Position numbers and translations under genes: made by a program. The notes beneath the pieces are model-generated. The model searched no databases. It was not told where the DNA came from and worked only from the letters and a program-made list of their open reading frames with translations. A stretch of 41,290 bases of DNA. It comes from a bacterium. GTDB lineage: Bacteria > Myxococcota_A > UBA9160 > SZUA-336. Below are positions 34,531 to 41,290 of the stretch, in pieces; position 1 is the first letter of the stretch; each line of letters begins with the position of its first letter. The stretch is taken from positions 1 through 41,290 of the forward strand of contig JAAELY010000030.1 of NCBI GenBank assembly GCA_024226335.1. The letters run 5' to 3'.

Positions 34531-35667
34531 ATGGATGTAAAGGGATTTTGCAGATCGGACTTCGAACCGGTGCGCGAAGCTTTCAGCGCGAATTTCGACA
34601 ATGGCCTCGAACTGGGCGCAAGTGTCGCGGTAACGAAGGACGGCGAACCGGTCGTAGACCTCTGGGCCGGTGACGCAGCACCCGATGGCTCCCCCTGGCA
34701 AGAAGACACGATCGTCAACGTGTATTCCACCACCAAGACCATGGCATCCACTTGCGTGCTGGTCTTGGCCGATCGCGGACAGATCGATCTCGATGCACCG
34801 GTCGCCGATTACTGGCCCGAGTTTGCCGCCAATGGGAAAGAAGGCGTACGGGTCAAGCACGTCATGAGTCATAGCGCGGGCGTTTCGGGTTTCGACCCGG
34901 CGGTCAAGGATGCGAGCGAACTCTACGACTGGGACGAAATCTGCACGAGGCTCGCGGCCCAGACTCCGTGGTGGGAACCGGGAACGGCTTCGGGCTATCA
35001 CGCGGTGACGCAGGGATATCTTCAGGGCGAGATCGTGCGTCGCGTGTCGGGCAAGAGCATCGGCACCTTCTTCCGCGAAGAGATCGCCGAACCGCTGGGT
35101 GCCGATTTCCACATCGGACTCGACCCGAAGCACGATTCGCGCGTCGGCGAACTGGTCCCGCCTGCGAATTCCCTGGCGTCTGCCGCGAACACTGATCCAA
35201 ACTCGATCGGTACGCGCACCATGACTAGCTGCAACATCACCGGTGAAGAGCCTCGCACGAGTGAGTGGCGACGCGCCGAAATTCCAGCTGCGGGCGGCAT
35301 CGGCAATGCCCGCTCGGTAGCGCGGGTTCACTCGGCACTGGCGTGTGGCGGTAGCGTGGACGGCGTGAAGATCCTGTCGGAAGCCGGAGTTGCGCGAGCC
35401 CTCGAAGAACAGACCAACGGTCCCGACAAAGTGCTTCAGGTACCGATTCGCTTTGGCATGGGCTTCGGGCTGAACAGTCCGATCATGCCCATCAGTCCGA
35501 ATGAGCGTTCCTTCTTCTGGGGCGGTTGGGGTGGGTCGCTGGCGATCGTCGACCTGGATGCCCGCGTGTCCATCGCGTACGTCATGAACCGGATGGAAGC
35601 CGATCTACTTGGTGATCGCCGAGGCGGCATCGTCGCGCTTTCGGTGTACCAGGCGCTGGGAGGATAG
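34531..35667 (+). CDS. beta-lactamase-family serine hydrolase/esterase
   Basis: 378 aa from the ATG at 34531 (GGGGTG about 6 nt upstream; a GTG at 34522 is an alternative). Class C beta-lactamase fold: S66-T-T-K69 in VYSTTKT; Tyr156 in GYHAVTQGYLQG (the second catalytic element, YxN written YHA); HSAGVSG. FFWGGWGGS near the C-terminus supplies the third conserved element (HTG in true beta-lactamases). Such EstB-like enzymes usually hydrolyse esters rather than beta-lactams. No signal peptide, so probably cytoplasmic. It follows the P450 gene on the same strand and may share its transcript. Confidence 0.86.
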   Translation: MDVKGFCRSDFEPVREAFSANFDNGLELGASVAVTKDGEPVVDLWAGDAAPDGSPWQEDTIVNVYSTTKTMASTCVLVLADRGQIDLDAPVADYWPEFAANGKEGVRVKHVMSHSAGVSGFDPAVKDASELYDWDEICTRLAAQTPWWEPGTASGYHAVTQGYLQGEIVRRVSGKSIGTFFREEIAEPLGADFHIGLDPKHDSRVGELVPPANSLASAANTDPNSIGTRTMTSCNITGEEPRTSEWRRAEIPAAGGIGNARSVARVHSALACGGSVDGVKILSEAGVARALEEQTNGPDKVLQVPIRFGMGFGLNSPIMPISPNERSFFWGGWGGSLAIVDLDARVSIAYVMNRMEADLLGDRRGGIVALSVYQALGG

Positions 35668-35697
35668 GCAGAAGAGCCGAGGGCGGGTCCCGATCCA

Positions 35698-36630
35698 TCA
35701 ACGCTTGGCCACTTCGAGCAAGAGCCTGCGCACCTCGGCAATCGCCTCGATACCGACCTCACTGGACTCGGCGATGGGCAACACATTGAAGTCGCTACAC
35801 CCGGCCTCTACGTAGGGAGCCAGGAAGTCAGCGATCTCACTCGGTGTACCGCAGGGACTGTATTTCGCGAAAGGTTCGAACGGGATCTGGTACATGCGTT
35901 GCATCTCTCCGGCCAGCCGCTCTCGTGCGCGCCCGCGATCCTCATCGATACCGGTCCAGACCTGCAATCCGTGCTGCCACGTGGTGCGCGTCCGTCCCAC
36001 GCGTTCGGCCTCGGCGTCGACCTCGGTGACGGCCTCGCGAAAACGACGCGCCGAACACCAGGCCGCCAGCCAGCCGTCGCCGTATCGGCCCGCTCTTTTC
36101 AACGCCGCACTCGAGCGCCCACCGATCACGATAGGAACCGCTGGATCCGGTGCTGGCAGGATCAGTGCGTCTTCGAACTCGAAGAACTCGCAGCGATGCG
36201 AGATTGCTCCGCCTGAGAGCAATCCTCTCAAAGCGATCAGGCATTCATCCGTACGCCGACCTCGCGTTCGCGGGTCTACACCGGTGATCTCGATCTCGTG
36301 TCGATCTTCGCCGCCGATCCCCACGCCGAACAGAAGTCGACCCGGCGCCGATTCGCATAGCGTGGCGATCTGGCGGGCTACGGGTACCGGGTGGCGCAAA
36401 GCCAGGAGGTACACGCCCAGATGCACGGAGAGCCTGGGTTCGATCGCCGCGATCGTCGCCGCCTGAATCAGTCCGTCCATGCCGAACCCGGTGTGGAAGC
36501 TGATGTGATCAGCGACGAATACGTGATCGAGGCCGGACTCCGCGGTCTGAGACAGGAGGGCGCGTCGTCGCTCGTGCGATGCGTTCAACATCTCGGAGTC
36601 CGCGAGCGTCCCAACGCGCAAACGATCCAT
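35698..36630 (-). CDS. LLM-class flavin (F420- or FMN-) dependent oxidoreductase
   Basis: 310 aa from the ATG at 36630 (GGGGAG, 5-nt spacer). Luciferase-like TIM barrel: ESGLDHVFVADHISFHTGFGMD, LLALRHPVPVARQIATL, RLLFGVGIGGEDRHEIEITGVDPRTRGRRTDE and PIVIGGRSSAALKRAGRYGDGWLA. The GVGIGGEDRHE stretch is common in F420-dependent members, but the cofactor cannot be proved from sequence. It should oxidise or reduce a small organic substrate. It is divergent from the acyl-CoA synthetase gene with a 132-nt gap. Confidence 0.87.
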   Translation of the reverse strand: MDRLRVGTLADSEMLNASHERRRALLSQTAESGLDHVFVADHISFHTGFGMDGLIQAATIAAIEPRLSVHLGVYLLALRHPVPVARQIATLCESAPGRLLFGVGIGGEDRHEIEITGVDPRTRGRRTDECLIALRGLLSGGAISHRCEFFEFEDALILPAPDPAVPIVIGGRSSAALKRAGRYGDGWLAAWCSARRFREAVTEVDAEAERVGRTRTTWQHGLQVWTGIDEDRGRARERLAGEMQRMYQIPFEPFAKYSPCGTPSEIADFLAPYVEAGCSDFNVLPIAESSEVGIEAIAEVRRLLLEVAKR

Positions 36631-36762
36631 CTCGACTCCCCGGCCGCGCTCCTCGCGTGGCCTGTCCGTGCGAGCATATCCCGTCGGGGCCGGAAACGCC
36701 GATCCCGAAGTGACACACAGTTGAGCCATAATGCCGCCCTACTCTGTTTTCGAGGAGATTCG

Positions 36763-38463
36763 ATGGGTCCCGCACTGAAGAAGACTTGGGAAACCTTGAC
36801 CGCCCCCGGCGCGCCCTTTGCGTGGTCGGTACAGGATATTCGCGGCATTCCGACACGCACCTACGATGCGGCGCCTGCATCGTTACTGGCCGTTTGGGAA
36901 GGCTCGAAAGCCCATGCGGATCGCGACTACATCGTCTTCGGCGATGAGCGTGTCACCTACGGTGAAGCCCACGAGATCGTCGATTCCTTGTCCGCATTTC
37001 TGGCCTCCAAAGGCGTCGGCCACGGCGACCGCGTCGCCATCGCCATTCGCAATTATCCCGAGTGGATCCTGTCGTATTGGAGCATCGTCAAGCTGGGCGC
37101 GGCCGTCGTCGGCATGAACGCCTGGTGGACGGGACCCGAGATGGAATACGGCCTGACCGATTCGACTCCGAAATTCCTGATTTGCGATGAGCAGCGCCTC
37201 GAAACGATTCAGCCCCACCTCGACGCGGTGCGCGCCAATTCAGCGCTCGATATCGTCTGCGTGCGCGCCACGAAACCACTTCCCGACGGAGTCATTCCGT
37301 GGCAAGAAGCCATATCGAGCGATGCAAATGGCATCGCAAATGCGGAAATCCAACCCGAGGACGATGTCTGTATCTTCTACACCTCGGGCACGACCGGCTT
37401 CCCTAAGGGGGCCGCCATGACCCATCGCGGCGTGGTCAGCAATCTTCTGAACATGGCCTTCTGGAACACACTACAGACGGTTGCACAGCCGAATCCCAAG
37501 CGCGCGAATGATCCATCCCCGCAAGAGGACAAGCAGGCCACGACCTTGCTCGCGGTCCCGCTATTTCACGTCACCGGCTGCAATTGCTGCGTCCATCCGG
37601 TGACGGCCAGCGGCGGTCGGCTGATTCTGATGTACAAGTGGAATGCCAAAGAGGCGCTGCATATCATCGAGCGCGAGAGCGTCGACGCGTTTACCGGCGT
37701 GCCGATGATGTCGCGCGAACTGGTAGAGCATCCGGACTTCGACGCCCACGATACTTCAAGCCTGGCATCTCTGGGCGGCGGTGGTGCCGCAGTTCAACCC
37801 GACCTGGTCGAGAAGATCGAAAAGGGTTTGGAGAAGGGACGGCCGGGCACGGGCTATGGACTGACCGAGACCTGCGGCGTGATTTCAGTGAACTCGGGCG
37901 ACTTCTTCATCGACAAACCCAAGACTGTGGGGCCGGCCCTACCGGTCATCGAGGCAAAGATCGTGAACGAGAACTTCGACACGCTACCCAGTGGGGAAGT
38001 CGGAGAACTCGTGGTGCGCGCGCCAAACAATGTGCGCGGATATCTGAACAAGCCCGACGCGACGGCCGAATCCTTTCCACAGGGCTGGTTTCGCACCGGC
38101 GATCTCGCAACCCTCGACGAGGAGGGCTTCATCTCGATCGTCGACCGCGCCAAGGACATGGTGTTACGTGGCGGGGAAAACATCTACTGCGTCGAGGTAG
38201 AGGCCGCTCTGTTCGCTCACCCCGCCGTAAAGGAATGTGCGGTGTTCGCCGTACCCGATCAGAAGTTCGGCGAGATCGTCGGCGTGGCGGTGGTCTGCAA
38301 GCCGGGCGAGAACCTCGAGGCCGAGACCTTGCAGGATTTCGCGCGTGAACGCATCGCGGGATTCAAGATCCCCGAGCGCATCTGGTTCATGGACGAGGAC
38401 TTGCCGCGCAACCCGAATGGGAAATTCCTGAAGCGCGAACTGAAGGCCCGTCTGCTCGACTGA
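36763..38463 (+). CDS. acyl-CoA synthetase (class I adenylate-forming)
   Basis: 566 aa from the ATG at 36763 (GAGGAG, 5-nt spacer). AMP-binding motif YTSGTTGFPKG (206-216), then GYGLTETCGV, GWFRTGDLATLDEEGFISIVDR (hinge) and PNGKFLKREL with the C-terminal catalytic Lys. It should activate a carboxylic acid, via acyl-AMP, to its CoA thioester, most likely a fatty or aromatic acid made by neighbouring hydrolases. No other beta-oxidation gene is in the window. Convergent with the PhlG-like gene, with a 14-bp palindrome between. Confidence 0.93.
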   Translation: MGPALKKTWETLTAPGAPFAWSVQDIRGIPTRTYDAAPASLLAVWEGSKAHADRDYIVFGDERVTYGEAHEIVDSLSAFLASKGVGHGDRVAIAIRNYPEWILSYWSIVKLGAAVVGMNAWWTGPEMEYGLTDSTPKFLICDEQRLETIQPHLDAVRANSALDIVCVRATKPLPDGVIPWQEAISSDANGIANAEIQPEDDVCIFYTSGTTGFPKGAAMTHRGVVSNLLNMAFWNTLQTVAQPNPKRANDPSPQEDKQATTLLAVPLFHVTGCNCCVHPVTASGGRLILMYKWNAKEALHIIERESVDAFTGVPMMSRELVEHPDFDAHDTSSLASLGGGGAAVQPDLVEKIEKGLEKGRPGTGYGLTETCGVISVNSGDFFIDKPKTVGPALPVIEAKIVNENFDTLPSGEVGELVVRAPNNVRGYLNKPDATAESFPQGWFRTGDLATLDEEGFISIVDRAKDMVLRGGENIYCVEVEAALFAHPAVKECAVFAVPDQKFGEIVGVAVVCKPGENLEAETLQDFARERIAGFKIPERIWFMDEDLPRNPNGKFLKRELKARLLD

Positions 38464-38469
38464 AATCGA

Positions 38470-38483
38470 GCGACTCGAGTCGC
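38470..38483. terminator. 14-bp palindrome between convergent genes
   Basis: GCGACTCGAGTCGC is perfectly self-complementary and fills most of the 23-nt gap between the acyl-CoA synthetase and PhlG-like stops. It could form a short hairpin (5-bp stem, 4-nt loop). There is no T tract. Confidence 0.3.
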
Positions 38484-38486
38484 CTC

Positions 38487-39113
38487 CTACGCCTCTTTCG
38501 CATAGAGATCGGGCAGGAATCCAGACAGGTAGGTCATCTCCTCGTGGCAGTGCTTGATGAGACCCTCTCCGCTTCGATCGGGAAAAATCTGGATGCGGGC
38601 ATCGGAATCGGGCGCGAGCGCCGGCGGATCGAAATCGCCCAGCCAGAAGCGGCTGCGCAGCTCGCATCCGTAGTCCGTATCGCGGCTCAGGTGGATCAGA
38701 TGCCCGGCCCAGACGTCGCCGTCGAGAAGCCCGACCCGCGCACATACGGCCGCTGAAACTCCCGCCTTTGCAAAACGCGAAGTGTCCAGATACTCGGCCG
38801 GATCGCGGAAATGGATCCTCAGCTTCTGGAGTTCGCCACCGACGTACTCGTGGACGCGATGCGTGCCCCCGACATAGCGTCCCGTTCCGCGCTCTCCGTC
38901 CCATTCACACCAGACATGATCCTTGGGATGCCACCGCTTGTACTGCTCGGTCGTTTCCAGGTAGCCAAACCACCATTCGAACATCTTGCCCGTACATCCC
39001 GGCATCGTCGTCCATGCTGCGACGTGGAGCTGTCCGTCGGACAGACGCCGGTAGCCGGTCTCGAGATCGAGGTATCCCGGTTCGAGAAGACTGTTTGCAT
39101 CCTTCATCTCCAT
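38487..39113 (-). CDS. DAPG-hydrolase (PhlG)-like protein
   Basis: 208 aa from the ATG at 39113 (AAGGAG, 6-nt spacer). The sequence opens GYLDLETGYRRLSDGQLHVA, then MFEWWFGYLETTEQYKRWHPKDH and a C-terminal HCHEEMTYLSGFLPDLY. This pattern (HPxDH in the middle and HxxxE near the end) fits the Zn-dependent 2,4-diacetylphloroglucinol hydrolase family, whose founding member PhlG breaks a C-C bond to remove an acetyl group from an acylated phenol. The four family zinc ligands (two His, two Glu) can be placed, but the assignment is by pattern only. It is upstream-coupled in direction with the methyltransferase and nitrilase genes. Confidence 0.65.
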   Translation of the reverse strand: MEMKDANSLLEPGYLDLETGYRRLSDGQLHVAAWTTMPGCTGKMFEWWFGYLETTEQYKRWHPKDHVWCEWDGERGTGRYVGGTHRVHEYVGGELQKLRIHFRDPAEYLDTSRFAKAGVSAAVCARVGLLDGDVWAGHLIHLSRDTDYGCELRSRFWLGDFDPPALAPDSDARIQIFPDRSGEGLIKHCHEEMTYLSGFLPDLYAKEA

Positions 39114-39163
39114 TGAGTTCTCCTTGCGGTCGAAATCCCCGAACTGATGACAGATCCCGATAG

Positions 39164-40123
39164 TCAGGTCGCGGTGCGGAAGATCGGCAGGCACGCCGTA
39201 GCAATCTGCTCGACGTGTCGGTGATCGGTCCCACAACAGCCCCCCAACACACTCAGGTTTCGCAGTCGGTTCTTGAGTTCTGCGTGCTCGCGACCGAATT
39301 CGACGGGATTGCCCGCATCGAGTTCGGGTGCTTCGTCGAGTTCGGCGTGACTCATGCGCGAGGCATTGGCCCTCAAGCCGCGGATACGGTCGAGCCAGTC
39401 CTCTCCGCCGCCAAGCGATTTCTCGAAATGGCTGGGATGCGCACAGTTGATCATGTAGTAGGCCGGATAGCCCGAGCAGTCCGCATCGACCTGTTCGATC
39501 GCGGAGCCGAGAGATTGGCCCGTTGGAAGATTGCCATCGGTCTCGACCGTAAAGGAAACTGCGACGGGCATTCCACTCTGACGAGCTGCGTTGGCGATAC
39601 CCACGGCCTCTTCTGTGTAGTTCATGGTAACGGCGCAAACCATGTCCGCTTCCGTGCGAGCGAAGCTCGCAATCTGTTCAGCGTGGTAGACCTGCGCATC
39701 TTTGGCGGACATGGCCCGATCGGCCACGTATCCATCTCCGCGCGGACCGATGCAACCGCTGATGACGGCTGGAGTCTGATCGGTCGCGTACTCGTCGCGA
39801 ACTCCTTCGAGCAACTCGACCGCAGCGCGGATCGCTTCATCCAATTCGCCCACCGAGTAGCCGAGCAGGCTTGCCCAGTCCGGATTAGACCGCCAGGTCG
39901 GGCTTTCGAGGATCAGGCCCGTGCCGAAACGCTTGGCCAGTTCTGCGTAGGTGCAGAAGTACTTGCGGAGAGTCGCCTTCCCCTCTCGAGTCTTCAAGAG
40001 ATCGAATGCTGCGAAGTGCGGGAGTTCCAGACCGTCGTGGAAGATCAGTGTAGTTTCCAGACCTCCATCGGCCAGAAAGAGATCGTCGCCCAGTTGAGGC
40101 AGGCCATTCCGGTAGCGACTCAT
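39164..40123 (-). CDS. homocysteine S-methyltransferase family protein
   Basis: 319 aa. N-terminal DGGLETTLIFH, the central SFTVETDGNLPTG and MINCAHPSHF, and the C-terminal zinc motif GGCCGTDHRH (Cys296-Cys297). The family moves a methyl group from donors such as S-methylmethionine or betaine to homocysteine; the donor here cannot be predicted. The length suits the short single-domain form. The ATG overlaps the nitrilase stop by ATGA, so nitrilase and methyltransferase are one unit. The PhlG-like gene follows after a 50-nt gap. Confidence 0.88.
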   Translation of the reverse strand: MSRYRNGLPQLGDDLFLADGGLETTLIFHDGLELPHFAAFDLLKTREGKATLRKYFCTYAELAKRFGTGLILESPTWRSNPDWASLLGYSVGELDEAIRAAVELLEGVRDEYATDQTPAVISGCIGPRGDGYVADRAMSAKDAQVYHAEQIASFARTEADMVCAVTMNYTEEAVGIANAARQSGMPVAVSFTVETDGNLPTGQSLGSAIEQVDADCSGYPAYYMINCAHPSHFEKSLGGGEDWLDRIRGLRANASRMSHAELDEAPELDAGNPVEFGREHAELKNRLRNLSVLGGCCGTDHRHVEQIATACLPIFRTAT

Positions 40124-41046
40124 TGTGCATCCTTGATGATTCGGCGAGACGGTTCGGTGTTGATATTGAGTTTCAGCACGTCAGGGCGCGAATAGTGACC
40201 GCCAATATCACAGAGTGACTTCGCGCCGAGAACCCAGGAAATCTTCGCTTCAGCAGTCACGATCGTTTCTTCCGTCTTGGTCGAACTCGCGATGATGTTT
40301 CCCCCGGGAGCAATGATGCTGCATCCGGCGTCTTCGTCCGGTTTGGGAAAAATCTCGCGATAGCGATCGGGAATGTCCTGCTCGCGGAGTAGACCCCCAA
40401 CCGAGATCACGTAGCACGAACCCTGAGCCGCAAAAGCTCTCGCAAGTACGTCATCGCTCCCACTCGGCCAGACGGCGACGTGCACCTGGGTCCCCTGCGC
40501 GATGAGTGCGTAGCCCGGAAGCATCATTCGGTGTTCCCAGCAGTTCAATCCGCTGATCCGCGCGTACGACCTCTGGTAGACCGACAGACTGGACCCGTCG
40601 CCTTCGCTCCAAACTCGCCGCTCAAAGTCCGTCGGCTTCAGCTTGCGGTGGCGCCCGAGAAGAACTCCTTCCCGGCCGATGAACAAAAGCGTGCAATAGA
40701 CCGAAGCTCGGGAAATCGGATCGAGTTCGACGACGCCAATCGTCACGTCGATACCCGCTTCCCTGGCCGCCTCGCACAACTGATCGGTCTCGGGACCGGG
40801 AACCTCGATCGCATTGAAGATGTACTCGGCACGAGCCTTCATCTGGAGTGAGTTCGCGAAGCCTTCGGTGCGGATCCACCAGGGGTAACCACTGAGCCAG
40901 GTCTCCCCAAAAGAAGCGAGCGTCGCTCCGGCGCGTCCGGCGTCCGAGATCAGCCCGCAGGCCTTCTCCGTGGAAGCCTGCTTGTCGAAGTAGATCGGTG
41001 CGGCGACGATTGCGGCAAGGACGAAAGTCTCGGTCGTTTCAGTCAC
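40120..41046 (-). CDS. nitrilase (carbon-nitrogen hydrolase)
   Basis: 308 aa from the GTG at 41046, chosen because GGGAG lies 5 nt upstream and the N-terminus then begins right before the conserved strand (FVLAAIVAAPIYFDK). Catalytic triad Glu48 (SFGETWLSGYPWW), Lys135 (GRHRKLKPT) and Cys169 (GLNCWEH). The C-terminal ending with DIGGHYSRPDVLKLNIN is typical of branch 1 true nitrilases, which convert nitriles to acids plus ammonia. It overlaps the methyltransferase gene by 4 nt. The first gene of a nitrilase-methyltransferase-PhlG-like unit. Confidence 0.92.
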   Translation of the reverse strand: MTETTETFVLAAIVAAPIYFDKQASTEKACGLISDAGRAGATLASFGETWLSGYPWWIRTEGFANSLQMKARAEYIFNAIEVPGPETDQLCEAAREAGIDVTIGVVELDPISRASVYCTLLFIGREGVLLGRHRKLKPTDFERRVWSEGDGSSLSVYQRSYARISGLNCWEHRMMLPGYALIAQGTQVHVAVWPSGSDDVLARAFAAQGSCYVISVGGLLREQDIPDRYREIFPKPDEDAGCSIIAPGGNIIASSTKTEETIVTAEAKISWVLGAKSLCDIGGHYSRPDVLKLNINTEPSRRIIKDAQ

Positions 41047-41227
41047 TCTATCTCCCTTCGAACTCTGACGGTGAAATTCGCTCCCCGCTCGGCAGGCGGA
41101 TTGAAATGCACGTCGGAGGCTACCAGACCCGGGAATGGGTTTCCGAAGTCTGCTAGGGAATCTCTGCACAGGGAGGATTCGAGCGAGAAGCGGGAGTCGC
41201 CGCCTGAGCAAGAAGCGTGATCCGATC

Positions 41228-41245
41228 GCAGATCCGTAGATCTGC
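41228..41245. promoter_or_regulatory. 18-bp inverted repeat upstream of the nitrilase gene
   Basis: GCAGATC-CGTA-GATCTGC, perfect 7-bp arms with a 4-nt centre, about 180 nt before the nitrilase start. It is a possible regulator site. The remaining bases from 41047 to 41290 show no gene and no clear promoter. Confidence 0.35.
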
Positions 41246-41290
41246 AGAGGGTCGCGCGACGCAGCGCAGGCGGATGCATCGCGCTTCGCA

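Noticed and set aside
41043-41279. Minus-strand frame of 78 codons upstream of the nitrilase
   Set aside because: Runs into the nitrilase ribosome-binding site and shows no family features; the region is more likely the nitrilase promoter.

Overview
This 41.3 kb window comes from a GC-rich bacterial chromosome. It most likely belongs to the broad deltaproteobacterial assemblage (Myxococcota, Binatota or Desulfobacterota-like). The support is: the conserved block rplU-rpmA-obgE-proB-proA-nadD-rsfS-gpmI-comF; an EF-G of the mitochondrial EFG1-like (spdEFG1) type; GspA/GspB-type secretion helpers; many lipoproteins; and large secreted proteins with thrombospondin type 3, CSLREA-like, beta-helix and LamG modules. 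The exact phylum cannot be fixed from the sequence alone.

Layout. (1) 1-5.6 kb: the start of a gspB-like gene that runs off the left edge, gspA/exeA, a type II pantothenate kinase, an AMIN-domain membrane protein with a FimV-like layout, and a serine esterase. (2) 5.7-13.3 kb: a tightly packed, often overlapping housekeeping operon (ribosomal proteins L21 and L27, Obg GTPase, proline biosynthesis, NAD biosynthesis, ribosome silencing factor, phosphoglycerate mutase, ComF). (3) 13.2-18.1 kb, minus strand: greA-trxB-GH35 galactosidase, then a PAS/DHp/receiver protein that lacks an ATPase domain. (4) 18.2-24.1 kb: a lipoprotein with repeated STN-like modules, a small acidic protein, a bifunctional-nuclease-family lipoprotein, a PfkB kinase with a small lipoprotein, and a nadA-HAD phosphatase pair. 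(5) 24.1-31.7 kb: a secreted metzincin-like protein behind a HEAT-like exported protein, then fusA with a long leader, then a secreted beta-helix/LamG protein. (6) 31.9-41.0 kb: an accessory catabolic block with epoxide hydrolase, P450, beta-lactamase-family hydrolase, luciferase-like oxidoreductase, acyl-CoA synthetase, a DAPG-hydrolase (PhlG)-like protein, a homocysteine S-methyltransferase-family protein and a nitrilase.

How the genes work together. The central operon couples ribosome maturation with amino-acid, NAD and glycolytic genes. nadD and nadA occur on separate transcription units. The right-hand block looks like a set of small-molecule degradation or detoxification steps (ring or alkene oxidation, epoxide opening, C-C, ester and nitrile hydrolysis, CoA activation), although no single pathway can be proved.

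The most interesting signals are a recurrent TAnnnT-N6/7-ATG arrangement without Shine-Dalgarno sequences (leaderless initiation), a probable CTG start codon for greA, a histidine-kinase-like protein without a kinase ATPase domain, an in-frame extra domain or nested gene at the end of comF, a cysteine-rich C-terminal module shared by two large secreted proteins, and a hairpin followed by a T-rich stretch in the fusA leader. No tRNA, rRNA, CRISPR array, insertion sequence or prophage gene was seen.
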